DNA of 64,000 nt from Clostridia bacterium (GCA_017453335.1 JAFTKI010000101.1:9437-73436), one strand, 5' to 3'; counted from the stretch's first letter, positions 1-8,802 are shown. The notes: generated by a model not told the origin, from the letters alone. Numbers and translations: made by a program.

Positions 1-744
1 CCCAGACGAACCTTTATAAAGCTGATGTTTGGTGTTATTCCCGTTTATCTCGGCCTCTTGGTCTTTCTTTCGGGAATCGACTTCGGCTTTGGCTTTATCG
101 GACAGTACATCGGGCAGATGTTCTTTGAGGACTCGCGCCCCGAATCCTTCAAGTGGTTACTTTTGGCGGTGGGCTTTGTGCTTGGTGCCGCAATCACCGT
201 ATCCGAGCCTGCGGTCACGGTGCTTGGTGTGCAGATCGAGGATCTTACCAACGGTCATATCCGCAAAATGACGATCCGCGTGACGCTGGCGATTGGTATT
301 GGCGTGGCATCGCTCCTGTCTATTCTCAAAATTCTGACCGAGATCAATATTCTCTATTTTCTCGTTCCGCTTTATGCGATCTCGCTGATCATGATGATCT
401 TTACACCCAAGCTCTTCGTAGGGCTTGCCTTTGACTCGGGCGGAGTTACGGGAGGCGCGCTCACATCGGCGTTTCTGACTCCCCTCACCCTCAGTATTTC
501 CAAGGCTGTTGCCGAAAAGAGCGGCGGACAGATGTCGATTCTGACCAACGGCTTCGGAATCATTTCCTTTATCTCGGTTACACCGCTGATCGCCATTCAG
601 GCACTCGGAATCATCTACAACATTCGCTTGAAGCGCGCTGAACGGGAAACCGCAGAAGAATCCTTTGATGACTTGGAAGGCTTTGTGATAGAGTCCTCCC
701 AAGAGCAAACTACCAAAGAAAGCGAGGAAGGCACAAATGAGTGA
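1..744 (+). CDS. DUF1538 family integral membrane protein, C-terminal part
   Basis: The reading frame is open to base 1, so the N-terminal part lies outside the window; the first in-window ATG is at 25. The visible part has several hydrophobic spans (for example PVYLGLLVFLSGIDFG and LYFLVPLYAISLIMMIF), a glycine-rich GGVTGGALTSAFLTPL stretch and a charged cytoplasmic tail rich in Glu and Ser. This pattern matches the second repeat of DUF1538 proteins, which are predicted multi-spanning inner membrane proteins of unknown substrate. The stop overlaps the start of a PII-like gene by 8 bp and a second PII-like gene follows, suggesting a transporter or channel gated by PII proteins. The transport role is inference. 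Confidence 0.8.
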   Translation, partial: PRRTFIKLMFGVIPVYLGLLVFLSGIDFGFGFIGQYIGQMFFEDSRPESFKWLLLAVGFVLGAAITVSEPAVTVLGVQIEDLTNGHIRKMTIRVTLAIGIGVASLLSILKILTEINILYFLVPLYAISLIMMIFTPKLFVGLAFDSGGVTGGALTSAFLTPLTLSISKAVAEKSGGQMSILTNGFGIISFISVTPLIAIQALGIIYNIRLKRAERETAEESFDDLEGFVIESSQEQTTKESEEGTNE

Positions 745-1054
745 TACCAAAAGCTCGGGATTGCAATATTTCGTGATCATTGCCGAACAAAAAAAGAAGA
801 ATAAATTCCTGTCGCTCTTGCACGAGCATGATGCGCGCGTTATGGAAACGGTTTACGGACACGGCTCGATGAGTCCGCGCGCCATTGCCGCTGCCTTCGG
901 CTTTGAAGCAGAGCAAGGAAAGGTGCTGATCACCTGTCTTGTAAAAAGCGAAAACGCAAAAGAATTGATCAACATTCTCTACAACGAGTATAAATTCAGT
1001 AAGCCCAACACGGGAATCGCATTCACCGTTCCCGTAGAGGGATTGGCTTTTTAA
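737..1054 (+). CDS. PII-like nitrogen-regulatory-type protein (first copy)
   Basis: 105 residues, the size of a PII/GlnB-like ferredoxin-fold protein. An early beta strand (YFVIIAEQKKKNKFLSLL) is followed by a glycine-containing loop and a later strand GKVLITCLVKSE, then a C-terminal GIAFTVPVEGL segment typical of PII family members. The canonical uridylylated Tyr motif of GlnB is not evident, so nucleotide binding and ligand are uncertain. A GAGGAAGG ribosome binding site lies just before the ATG at 737, inside the end of the DUF1538 gene, so the two are translationally coupled. It probably controls the DUF1538 protein. Family call good; function inferred from neighbourhood. Confidence 0.75.
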   Translation: MSDTKSSGLQYFVIIAEQKKKNKFLSLLHEHDARVMETVYGHGSMSPRAIAAAFGFEAEQGKVLITCLVKSENAKELINILYNEYKFSKPNTGIAFTVPVEGLAF

Positions 1055-1069
1055 GAAAGGAGTTTTCCC

Positions 1070-1393
1070 ATGAAAGAATTAAAGGCTTTATATATCATTG
1101 TAAACGCGGGCTTTTCCGCAGAGGTGGTTGCAATTGCGCGCTCACTTGGCTCAACGGGTGCCACCATCATCAATGCAAGAGGCTCGGTTGCCAAGCCCAA
1201 GACCATTCTCGGCATCACGATCGACACCGAAAAGGAGATCGTGCTGAGCGTGGTGGAAAAGGACGTGGCTGTGAAAATCATGGAGCAGGTGAAGGAAAAG
1301 GCAGGCGTTGGCACTGCGGCACACGGACTGTGCTTCTTCCTCCCCGTTGAAATGTCTACCCTAACACTTCACGAGCAAGGAACGTTTGACTGA
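1070..1393 (+). CDS. PII-like nitrogen-regulatory-type protein (second copy)
   Basis: 107 residues with a PII-like layout: strand KALYIIVNAGFSAEVVAIA, a glycine-rich turn (GSTGATIINARG) at the usual T-loop base, GITIDTEKEIVLSVV, and C-terminal GVGTAAHGLCFFLPVEM. It diverges strongly from the preceding paralogue, so the pair may form a heteromeric or two-input sensor. An AAGGAG site precedes the ATG by 9 bases. The 3' end lies 40 bp before the next start at 1434, compatible with one transcript. Confidence 0.8.
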   Translation: MKELKALYIIVNAGFSAEVVAIARSLGSTGATIINARGSVAKPKTILGITIDTEKEIVLSVVEKDVAVKIMEQVKEKAGVGTAAHGLCFFLPVEMSTLTLHEQGTFD

Positions 1394-1433
1394 TCATCTT
1401 TTAAATTCATTTAGAAACCAAAGGACACTCACT

Positions 1434-2681
1434 ATGAACAAACACTATCAAACGATCGTTGAAAACTATTTCAAGGATTCCTCTTTCGACATGATCGCGC
1501 CCTCGATGGGGCCGATGAACCATCCGTTCGTGGATCCGGGACCGCAGTATCGCGGACAGCTTTGGGACTGGGACAGCTATTTCTCGGTACGCGCGCTGAT
1601 TGATATCTGCGAATACTTCAAGGATGATCCCACCTTTGATTACAAGACGCGCTCACGCGCGGTCGGAGAAGCGGCAAAGGGCTGTGTACAGATCTTTTTG
1701 GACACACAGCTTGAGGACGGATTCATTCCGATCATGGTCAACTCCAGACAGTTGGAAAAGGGCGAATGGGCAAAAAATCACCGCGAGATCAACAACGAAA
1801 ACCAGCACAAGCCTTTTTTGTGTCAATCGGCGCTGCAGGCGAGTAAATATACGAACGACTATTCGTGGTTCGATATCGAAAAGCTGGTCAAGCATGTGGA
1901 ATATTATCGCAAAAACCAGTTCCACGAACGCAGCGGTCTGTATATTTTCAAAAGCGACTACATGATCGGCGTGGACAACAACCCCTCGGTTTACGGATTC
2001 CCCTATTCGGTTACGGGTGACGTATATCTGAACTCCTTCATGTATGCCGAGCTTTGCGCACTTGCCGAGCTGTTGAAGGCTCGAAACGATGCGCGCTCTG
2101 CAGAATACGAAGCAGAAGCCGAGCGCTTGAAAAAGACGGTACAGGAAGAATGCTTTGATCAGCGCGACGGAATTTACTACTCGGTATTCGTTGATATCAC
2201 CAACAAGCGTACCCCCGGCTGGCACAAGGGATTGGATATCTTTTGGAAGAGCCTTCCCATGCGTATACGCTTTGCGATGTGCTTTGTCCCGATGTATGTC
2301 GGCATCGCCACCGACGAGCAGACCAAGATCATGATAGAACGTCATTTGTTGGATCCCAAGTTCAATTCTCCCCACGGTCTGCGCTCGCTTCCCACCGATG
2401 AAAAGATGTACACGTTGGCGGCAACGCAGGATCCCTCCAACAGCAACGGCCCCATTTGGCTGATCTACAACTACATTGCCTTTTTTGGTCTGTTGCGCAT
2501 GGGACACCGCGAGCACGCCGAGCGTCTTTGCTCGCAGATGGTGGAAAACTTTGCGCTGGACATCCTCAAAAACGGAAAAACCGACGAATGCTACAACCCC
2601 GAAACGGGCGAACCCATTATGAACCAAAGCTTTTTGAGCTGGAACAGCTTGATCATTTCAATGTTGAACGCACTGAAATAA
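1434..2681 (+). CDS. GH63/GH37-like (alpha/alpha)6-barrel glycoside hydrolase
   Basis: 415 residues from the ATG at 1434, preceded by AAAGGA; an upstream in-frame ATG at 1386 would overlap the PII-like gene and is less likely. The segment GQLWDWDSYFSVRAL near residue 40 resembles the substrate-site motif of trehalase, GH63 and mannosylglycerate-hydrolase-like enzymes, and the C-terminal NGPIWLIYNYIAFFGL and SFLSWNSLIISML segments fit the closing helices of an (alpha/alpha)6 barrel. There is no signal peptide, so the enzyme acts in the cytoplasm, probably on an imported alpha-glycoside or compatible solute. Substrate unknown. Converges on mtlD with a shared terminator. Confidence 0.7.
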   Translation: MNKHYQTIVENYFKDSSFDMIAPSMGPMNHPFVDPGPQYRGQLWDWDSYFSVRALIDICEYFKDDPTFDYKTRSRAVGEAAKGCVQIFLDTQLEDGFIPIMVNSRQLEKGEWAKNHREINNENQHKPFLCQSALQASKYTNDYSWFDIEKLVKHVEYYRKNQFHERSGLYIFKSDYMIGVDNNPSVYGFPYSVTGDVYLNSFMYAELCALAELLKARNDARSAEYEAEAERLKKTVQEECFDQRDGIYYSVFVDITNKRTPGWHKGLDIFWKSLPMRIRFAMCFVPMYVGIATDEQTKIMIERHLLDPKFNSPHGLRSLPTDEKMYTLAATQDPSNSNGPIWLIYNYIAFFGLLRMGHREHAERLCSQMVENFALDILKNGKTDECYNPETGEPIMNQSFLSWNSLIISMLNALK

Positions 2682-2686
2682 ACGAC

Positions 2687-2726
2687 AAAAGAGCGGCTTG
2701 CAATCACTGCAAGCCGCTCTTTCTTT
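2687..2726. terminator. Bidirectional intrinsic terminator
   Basis: Perfect 12-bp stem (GAGCGGCTTGCA / TGCAAGCCGCTC) with a five-base loop, flanked by A tracts on the left and T tracts on the right, so it can end both the glycosidase transcript and mtlD. Confidence 0.9.
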
Positions 2727-2737
2727 GATTTATGATT

Positions 2738-3940
2738 TTATGAAAGTGCCTTTGCGATCTCCTGCGCCGTTTTCCCGTTTTGGATTTGGTGATAGACCGA
2801 TTCGATCACGGGAATGAAGGACGAATCGCAATCAATCCCGCAATAATGTTCCAAGGTATGTACCAACCCGTTTTGTGCGAGGTCAGTCACAACCTCGTGC
2901 GAGGCACTGTCGCCGTCTGGAGCGAAATGCAAGCCCGCCGCAAGTCCTGCCAAAACATGAACGGGAACAATTCCATGCTTTTGACAGAGCTGTGCCGTGG
3001 CAACGAAGCGGTCGTTTGATGCCAGCTTGCGCTTGGTATCGCGTCCCACGCGCTCGATCGTATCGCCCAGCAGTCGGTTTTGGAAACGCTCGATCAACTG
3101 CTCCCCAAATGAGAGAAGCTCCTCGATCGGCACACCGTACTCGCAAGACAGGGCTTGTGAGGCTTCCGCGAGAGCCTTGCGCACCAAGCCTTGAATCGCT
3201 CGATCCTCTGCTACCTCCCATATATAAGTGTAGCCTTGGAGCGCGCCGAAATATGCCGTGAGTGCGTGACTCATGTTGTGCATAAACAGCTTACGGCGAA
3301 TATGAAAATCGAAGGGAGAAAAGGGCTGCAGATTGACAATCGGCGGGATCTCTCCCACAAACGCATCACGGTCAACGGGAAGCTCACAATAAGGCTCCAC
3401 GCATACGGCAAGCGGATGCTTCTCCTTCAAATGCTCGGGAGTTGCGGGAACCATGCGTCCGATCGACGGCTCCACCGTTGCAACGTGCGCATCAAAATAG
3501 TCTTGCTCGGCGTCCCTCAGGTATTTCTTGATCTCCCCCGCCAAGTAGGCATCGGCGCCGATCATATTCTCGCAAACGATTATGTTCAAGGGTTGCTCTA
3601 CGCCCATCTCCATTCTGCGTGCAATTCCGCGTGCAATGGGAGCGGCGATTTTGCCAAGCACGTTAACACCCACGGCAGTTGCCATCACGTCGGCTTTTTC
3701 GATTGCCTGCGCGATCGCCTCGGTATCAAAGCCATTCACACCGCGCACACCCGTTACGAGATATTCCCGATAGGATTCGCCCTCTGTGATGTAAATGGGA
3801 TATTGCCCGTCGCCGTTCAGCCGATCGATCAAGCTCTGATTCACGTCAACGAACGAGATCTCATAGCCCGACATATAAAAAAGCTGTCCGATAAAGCCGC
3901 GCCCGATATTTCCCGCGCCGTACATAACTGCCTGTTTCAT
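2738..3940 (-). CDS. mtlD: Mannitol-1-phosphate 5-dehydrogenase
   Basis: 400 residues, close to the roughly 380-390 usual for MtlD. The N-terminal nucleotide-binding motif GAGNIGRGFIG is diagnostic for the mannitol dehydrogenase family of long-chain polyol dehydrogenases, followed by VDVNQSLIDRLN, where the Asp after the second strand indicates NAD(H). The C-terminal half carries the family's conserved RRKLFMHN-type segment around residue 215. It interconverts mannitol 1-phosphate and fructose 6-phosphate in the cytoplasm. No PTS component is adjacent, so it is transcribed alone from a strong promoter at 3987-4015. Confidence 0.92.
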   Translation of the reverse strand: MKQAVMYGAGNIGRGFIGQLFYMSGYEISFVDVNQSLIDRLNGDGQYPIYITEGESYREYLVTGVRGVNGFDTEAIAQAIEKADVMATAVGVNVLGKIAAPIARGIARRMEMGVEQPLNIIVCENMIGADAYLAGEIKKYLRDAEQDYFDAHVATVEPSIGRMVPATPEHLKEKHPLAVCVEPYCELPVDRDAFVGEIPPIVNLQPFSPFDFHIRRKLFMHNMSHALTAYFGALQGYTYIWEVAEDRAIQGLVRKALAEASQALSCEYGVPIEELLSFGEQLIERFQNRLLGDTIERVGRDTKRKLASNDRFVATAQLCQKHGIVPVHVLAGLAAGLHFAPDGDSASHEVVTDLAQNGLVHTLEHYCGIDCDSSFIPVIESVYHQIQNGKTAQEIAKALS

Positions 3941-3986
3941 AGTGCTGTTTTCCTCTTTTGCAAAGTAATGGATACCCGATCACCCT

Positions 3987-4015
3987 ATTATAGCACGATT
4001 CGCCTTTTTTTGCAA
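3987..4015 (-). promoter_or_regulatory. Sigma-A promoter of mtlD
   Basis: On the minus strand: -35 TTGCAA, 17-bp spacer, TGC extended -10 TATAAT. Confidence 0.85.
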
Positions 4016-4072
4016 GTTTTTTATCCGATACCGATCAAAAAAAGAACTGCTGTTCTTTTCTGCATAAAATCA

Positions 4073-4101
4073 TTGACTTTGGAAAAAACTTGTGGTAAAA
4101 T
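4073..4101 (+). promoter_or_regulatory. Sigma-A promoter of the DUF4838-like/DUF554 pair
   Basis: TTGACT, 17-bp spacer, TGG extended -10 TAAAAT. The in-frame GTG at 4102 is next to the -10 box and upstream of the expected start site, which argues for translation from the ATG at 4132. Confidence 0.85.
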
Positions 4102-4131
4102 GTGGTGGAATACAGAAAATCGGAGATATCT

Positions 4132-5070
4132 ATGAAAAACGCATCTCTTCTGATCCACCCCGAAGAATTGTCGCGCGAGTGGATCGACCGATTGGTCGAT
4201 CATCGAATTCCCACATTGGGGATCCACCCCGCCGGCGGACACAAGGCATATCGGTATGTTGCCGATCTTTTGAATCGCATTGAAACACCCGAGTTTCGGG
4301 GACTTCTTGACTATGCCCACGAAAAAGGACTTTGCATCGAATATGAGATCCACGCTGCGCGCTATCTGTTGCCCGCCGAAAAATTCGATGAGCATCCCGA
4401 TTGGTTCCGCATGGACGAGAACGGCACGCGAGTATCGGATCTCAATTTCTGTGCCTGCAACGAGGAAGCACTCGATTACGTTGCCGAGCAAGCCGCCGCA
4501 TTTGTAAAAAAGCTCTATCGCAGTACCGATCGCTACTGTTTGTGGTTGGACGATGCAAGCAACGCAAAATGCCACTGTCCCGATTGCACCAAGCTTTCAC
4601 ATTCGGATTATCAGCTCAAAATCCTCAACCGCATCGTCAAAAGACTGCGTCGGGATAATCCAAACGCATCTGTTCCCTATCTGGCATATCAATCCTGCAT
4701 CGATGCACCGAAAGCACTCAAGCCCGAGGACGGCATCTTTTTGGAATACGCTCCGATCAACCGCGATTTTCACAAGCCGATGTGCGAGAGTGCGGAAAGC
4801 AAGCCCTTGGAACGGCTGCTTGCCCTGTTTGGCACCGACACCGCGAAGGTTTTGGACTACTGGTATGACAATTCGCTCTTTTCCAAATGGAAAAAGCCTC
4901 CTGTTGCTTTTGAAGTAGACGAGCCTGTGATGAAAGCCGACTTTGCCTACTATCGCGCGCTGGGCTTTGAGGATATCGGTTGCTTTGCCTGCTTTCTCGG
5001 GAAAGACTACGAGGAGCTGCACGGAAAGGTTGATATCGCCCCGTTTGCAAAGGCTTATCACAATCAATAA
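4132..5070 (+). CDS. DUF4838-like glycoside-hydrolase-related protein
   Basis: 312 residues from the ATG at 4132, which has GGAGA seven bases upstream. The sequence has the look of a (beta/alpha)8-barrel protein: an acidic/cysteine segment YCLWLDDASNAKCHCPDC near residue 135 resembles the metal-like Cys motif of DUF4838 proteins, which sit near glycoside hydrolases. No signal peptide is present. Asp and Glu pairs in the central strands could be catalytic, but I cannot assign them. The gene is followed after 19 bp by a DUF554 membrane protein on the same transcript. Family call moderate, function unknown. Confidence 0.6.
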   Translation: MKNASLLIHPEELSREWIDRLVDHRIPTLGIHPAGGHKAYRYVADLLNRIETPEFRGLLDYAHEKGLCIEYEIHAARYLLPAEKFDEHPDWFRMDENGTRVSDLNFCACNEEALDYVAEQAAAFVKKLYRSTDRYCLWLDDASNAKCHCPDCTKLSHSDYQLKILNRIVKRLRRDNPNASVPYLAYQSCIDAPKALKPEDGIFLEYAPINRDFHKPMCESAESKPLERLLALFGTDTAKVLDYWYDNSLFSKWKKPPVAFEVDEPVMKADFAYYRALGFEDIGCFACFLGKDYEELHGKVDIAPFAKAYHNQ

Positions 5071-5089
5071 CAACCACTAAGGATAAATT

Positions 5090-5821
5090 ATGTACGGAAT
5101 CGGAACCCTTATCAACACCGCGGCGATCGTGCTGGGCGGTATTATCGGAATGCTTTTTGGAAAGCTGTTCAAGGAACAGCACCGCGACACGCTTTGCAAG
5201 ACCTGCGGCATTGCTGTTTTGTTCATCGGAACAGCGGGTGCTTTGAAGGGGATGCTTTCTGTTGGTGCCGACGGAAAAATCTCTGCAGGCGGTGACCTGT
5301 TGATCATTGGCTGTCTTGCAGTGGGAGCCTTGATCGGAGAGCTGATCAACATTGAAGGAGCATTCGAGCGCTTCGGTGCATTTCTCAAACGAAAAACAGG
5401 CAACGCCAAGGACAATTCCTTTATTGATGGATTTCTCAACGCGTCCTTTACCGTGTGCATCGGTGCTATGGCGATCGTCGGGTCGATCAACGACGGAATC
5501 TACGGAGACTATACCATCCTGTTGACCAAAGCGATCCTCGACTTCATCATCATTCTGGTCATGGCGGCATCGATGGGAAAAGGAACCGTTTTTTCTGCGA
5601 TCCCCGTCTTTCTGTTACAAGGAAGCGTTACCCTGCTTGCCCGTCTCTTGCTGCCCATTATGACCGAATCCGCACTGCTCAACCTTTCGGTGGTTGGGAA
5701 CGTGCTGATCTTCTGCGTGGGCGTCAATCTTGTTTGGGGTAAAAAGATCCGCGTGGCAAATCTCTTACCCGCCGTTGTGCTGGCGGTTGCCGCCGCATTC
5801 TTACCGATCAATTTCTTTTAA
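5090..5821 (+). CDS. DUF554 family membrane protein
   Basis: 243 residues with six or seven hydrophobic helices. The N-terminal GTLINTAAIVLGGIIGMLFG and the following GIAVLFIGTAGALKGML are characteristic of DUF554 (YdfK/YqgA type). Substrate and role in the membrane are not established for the family. AAGGA precedes the ATG, and the gene shares the promoter at 4073. Ends at a strong terminator. Confidence 0.9.
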   Translation: MYGIGTLINTAAIVLGGIIGMLFGKLFKEQHRDTLCKTCGIAVLFIGTAGALKGMLSVGADGKISAGGDLLIIGCLAVGALIGELINIEGAFERFGAFLKRKTGNAKDNSFIDGFLNASFTVCIGAMAIVGSINDGIYGDYTILLTKAILDFIIILVMAASMGKGTVFSAIPVFLLQGSVTLLARLLLPIMTESALLNLSVVGNVLIFCVGVNLVWGKKIRVANLLPAVVLAVAAAFLPINFF

Positions 5822-5835
5822 ATCATACATATACA

Positions 5836-5882
5836 AAAACCGAGCGGAGCGCTTTTGGAAAAGCGCTCCGCTCGGTTTTTTC
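5836..5882. terminator. Bidirectional intrinsic terminator
   Basis: A long stem (ACCGAGCGGAGCGCTTTT / AAAAGCGCTCCGCTCGGT) with a two-base loop followed by a T tract on each strand, between the converging DUF554 and superoxide reductase genes. Confidence 0.95.
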
Positions 5883-5888
5883 AATCAA

Positions 5889-6518
5889 TCAGCCTTCGCC
5901 GTTCATCATAACGTCGGAGATCACGCGGATCACCTTGTCGTAGCAACCGCCGCAACCCGTGGTGCAGTGCGTGGTGTTCTTCACATTCTCAAATGCATCC
6001 AACAGCTCGTCAATCTTACCGTGGTTGTGAATGGCATCCAAAATATCAAAATAGCTGACGTTGTTGCAAAGGCAAACCATATAATCTTCTTTGGATTTGG
6101 TGTTCAAGGGCGCTAAGGGACAAACCTTTTTCTCCTCAATTTCCGCTTTCCAAAGTCCATGCAGATTGCAGTACGCATATACAGCAATCGGTCTCTCATT
6201 CACCAGCGTAAACGCAACGGCAGGAGCCTTTCCAACCTCAAGGCACTTGCGATAACCACCGCGGTCGGTTTGCAAATACACCCAAAGAATGCTGTGTTCC
6301 TCGGTCATGGGATGCTCCACCGAGCCTACCACAACGCGCACACTGTTCCCTTCTACCGTAACCTCGGGAATATGCTTTTCATGGCTTGCTTCCACCACGC
6401 CGGGCTCCAGCTTGGTCATTTTCTGACCGCAACACATCATCGGAACTCCCGAATCGTGGATCAAACCAATGATATTTCCGCAATGCTCGCAAATATAAAA
6501 CTTATTGTTATCACACAT
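5889..6518 (-). CDS. Desulfoferrodoxin (superoxide reductase) fused to a BFD-like [2Fe-2S] domain
   Basis: 209 residues from ATG at 6518; an in-frame GTG 15 bases upstream is part of the AAGGTGGG ribosome binding site. Residues about 1-36 form a desulforedoxin domain (CEHC and CC ligands of the rubredoxin-like Fe). Residues about 45-130 form the superoxide reductase centre (SHEKHIP, HPM, and CNLHGLW supplying Cys and His). Residues about 148-209 are a bacterioferritin-associated ferredoxin domain (CLCNN ... TGCGGC). The enzyme reduces superoxide to peroxide in the cytoplasm; the extra domain may feed it electrons. Typical desulfoferrodoxins are about 125 residues and lack this extension. Confidence 0.93.
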   Translation of the reverse strand: MCDNNKFYICEHCGNIIGLIHDSGVPMMCCGQKMTKLEPGVVEASHEKHIPEVTVEGNSVRVVVGSVEHPMTEEHSILWVYLQTDRGGYRKCLEVGKAPAVAFTLVNERPIAVYAYCNLHGLWKAEIEEKKVCPLAPLNTKSKEDYMVCLCNNVSYFDILDAIHNHGKIDELLDAFENVKNTTHCTTGCGGCYDKVIRVISDVMMNGEG

Positions 6519-6546
6519 GACAATTAAACCCACCTTATTTATTTTT

Positions 6547-6575
6547 ATTGTATTTTAACAGACTTTAAATTGTAA
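6547..6575 (-). promoter_or_regulatory. Possible promoter of the superoxide reductase fusion gene
   Basis: Minus strand TTACAA, 17-bp spacer, TACAAT, lying partly within the 3' end of the SNF transporter gene. No TGn element; weaker than others in the window. Confidence 0.45.
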
Positions 6576-7938
6576 GAATACCAAACGCATCCAGCACGGA
6601 CGACACCAGAATAGTCAGAATACAGATCGGTGCAATGTAGCAGATCACCACCGAGAACAGCTTTTTCCACTTGAATTTGCCCGAAAGCTCGACCTCCTCG
6701 ATCACCGCCTTGCGCTTGATACAGAAGGTTACGAAGATACAGGTGATAAACGCCACGATGGGCATCAAGAGATTGTTGCTTGCAAAATCAAAGAAATCAA
6801 GGAGCTGCTTACCCAGAATCGTCACATCGCTCCACGCACTGTATCCAAGTGCCGAGGGAACCCCCAACAACACCGAGACCGCCAGTACCACCAGACAACT
6901 GCTTGTTCTGCCCCATTTGAACTTGTCCATAAAGATCGACACAACGGTTTCCATCAGCGAAATGGACGAGGTAAGGGCCGCCAGAAGCACCATGAAGAAG
7001 AACAGAACACCGATCAAGGTTCCGCCAAACATGGTGTCAAAGATCCCGGGAAGCGTTTCAAACATCAGGCCGGGGCCCTTGGATTCCATATTTCCGCTGA
7101 CAAACGCCGCAGGAACGATCATCAATCCTGCAAGAAAAGCAACACCGGTATCAAACAGCTCGATCTGCTTTGCGGAGGCTTCAATGCTGATATCCTTTTT
7201 CATATAGGATCCAAAGGTGATCATGATTCCCATTGCCAAGGACATGGAATAAAAAAGCTGTCCCATCGCGGCAACCACAGTCATCAGCGAGAACTTGGAG
7301 AAATCGGGCTTGAGGTAATAAATCACACCGTCCCATGCGTTTTCGGTTACGCACAGCGAATAGATCGCAATAAAAAGAGTCAACACGATCAGCACGGGCA
7401 TCATCACCTTGCTGACCTTCTCGATTCCCTTTTCCACGCCAAACAAAACGATCAAGGCAGTGATACCGATAAACAGTGCAAACCAGAAGATCGGCTCACC
7501 CGTCCCTGAAATAAAATCGGAAAAATAGCTGATCGCATTGCCGTTGGCATCAACCCCTACAGGGTTTGCCATCGCGTGTGCATCGCCCGTAGCATAGCCA
7601 AAGCAATATTTCATAACCCAGCCGCCGATGACCGAATAGTACGGCAGGATCAGGATCGGAACGAGTGCCGCAAGATATCCCAAGAAGGTATATTTCTTGT
7701 TCAACGCACCGAACGCCTCGATCGCACTCTTTCCCGTTTTTCTTCCGATCGCAATTTCCGCAACCATCAAAGAAAAGCCAAAGGTGACCGACAAAATGAT
7801 GTACACCAGCAAAAAGATTCCGCCGCCGTAATTTGCCGCAAGATACGGAAACCGCCAAATGTTACCCAGTCCAACCGCCGAGCCGGCAGCCGCCAGCACG
7901 AAGCCGATCTTTCCTGTAAATGAACTTCTTGAACTCAT
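6565..7938 (-). CDS. Sodium-dependent neurotransmitter:sodium symporter (SNF/NSS) family transporter
   Basis: 457 residues and about 11-12 membrane helices, as in bacterial LeuT/MhsT-like transporters. The N-terminal GKIGFVLAAAGSAVGLGNIWRFPYLAANYGGG contains the unwound helix 1 with Na+ and substrate-binding residues (AxxGSAVGLGNIWRFPY). It imports an amino acid with sodium at the cytoplasmic membrane; substrate not predictable here. It stands alone with its own promoter. Confidence 0.95.
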   Translation of the reverse strand: MSSRSSFTGKIGFVLAAAGSAVGLGNIWRFPYLAANYGGGIFLLVYIILSVTFGFSLMVAEIAIGRKTGKSAIEAFGALNKKYTFLGYLAALVPILILPYYSVIGGWVMKYCFGYATGDAHAMANPVGVDANGNAISYFSDFISGTGEPIFWFALFIGITALIVLFGVEKGIEKVSKVMMPVLIVLTLFIAIYSLCVTENAWDGVIYYLKPDFSKFSLMTVVAAMGQLFYSMSLAMGIMITFGSYMKKDISIEASAKQIELFDTGVAFLAGLMIVPAAFVSGNMESKGPGLMFETLPGIFDTMFGGTLIGVLFFFMVLLAALTSSISLMETVVSIFMDKFKWGRTSSCLVVLAVSVLLGVPSALGYSAWSDVTILGKQLLDFFDFASNNLLMPIVAFITCIFVTFCIKRKAVIEEVELSGKFKWKKLFSVVICYIAPICILTILVSSVLDAFGILTI

Positions 7939-7980
7939 AAACTTCTCCTAACCGGTTTGAATTTAATTAGTCTTTTGTAT

Positions 7981-8009
7981 ATTCTACCACAGTTTCCCGT
8001 ATTTTGCAA
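7981..8009 (-). promoter_or_regulatory. Promoter of the SNF transporter
   Basis: Minus strand TTGCAA, 17-bp spacer, TGG extended -10 TAGAAT. Confidence 0.75.
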
Positions 8010-8077
8010 TGCCTCTTGCCAAAAAACATTTTTTTCATTCAAAAAGTTCACTTTATAAATGAAATAGCAAAAAAAGA

Positions 8078-8106
8078 TTGACGAAATCGATCGAATATGC
8101 TATAAT
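8078..8106 (+). promoter_or_regulatory. Promoter of the YgjV-like gene
   Basis: TTGACG, 17-bp spacer, TGC extended -10 TATAAT. Confidence 0.88.
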
Positions 8107-8151
8107 AACGGCATTGCGCGATTTTATCCGCTACCAAAAGGAGGAACGATC

Positions 8152-8700
8152 ATGGAGCTTTCCGATATCTCTCATATCATCAGCATTTGCAACGCCGTTA
8201 TTGCGGTTCTTGTCATGCAGCTCAAAAGCATGAAAACGATTTTGGTGGGACACATCACCGTCAATCTCATCGGTGCAATCTCCTTTTTCCTTTTGGGCGG
8301 CTACTCGGGTGCCTCAATCTGCGTGATTGCGATCATTCAGTGCGTAGTAATGTTTGTTTATAACAAAAAAGACATCAAGCCTCATCTTCCCGTGATCGGG
8401 TTGTTCGTGCTGGCATACATTGCCTGCTCGGTGATCTATTATCAGTCCCCCGTGGACATTCTGGCGGCTCTGGCGGCACTGTTCTTTGCAATCAGCGTAA
8501 CACGCACCCGTCCCTCGGTTGCCCGCTTGTGGAACGCGCTCAATCCCGTAACGTGGATGGCATACGATATTTGTATCGGCGGCTACGGATCCTTTGTAAT
8601 GCATGTGGTAATTTTCATCTCGATTGCCATTGCAATCCTGCGCCTTGATATCATTCCAAAATATAAAGCCAAAAAGCAAATTAGCGACAAATCAGAATGA
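8152..8700 (+). CDS. YgjV family inner membrane protein
   Basis: 182 residues with about six hydrophobic helices. The first half (SICNAVIAVLVMQLKSMK) and the second half (WMAYDICIGGYGSFVMH) match the layout of the YgjV family of small inner membrane proteins of unknown function. AAGGAGG lies just before the ATG. Single-gene transcript; the next promoter starts 74 bp downstream. Confidence 0.75.
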   Translation: MELSDISHIISICNAVIAVLVMQLKSMKTILVGHITVNLIGAISFFLLGGYSGASICVIAIIQCVVMFVYNKKDIKPHLPVIGLFVLAYIACSVIYYQSPVDILAALAALFFAISVTRTRPSVARLWNALNPVTWMAYDICIGGYGSFVMHVVIFISIAIAILRLDIIPKYKAKKQISDKSE

Positions 8701-8773
8701 TTTTGCAAAGGTCTCACCGAATCGCTTTCACTTTTTCATTCCTTGGAAGATTTATAATTTTGTTTCTTTATTG

Positions 8774-8802
8774 TTGACATTTTAACAAATATATGGTACA
8801 AT
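8774..8802 (+). promoter_or_regulatory. Promoter of the flippase-like/pssA/psd operon
   Basis: Consensus TTGACA, 17-bp spacer, TGG extended -10 TACAAT. The predicted transcription start falls almost at the ATG at 8811, which favours the downstream TTG at 8880 as the true translation start. Confidence 0.9.
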
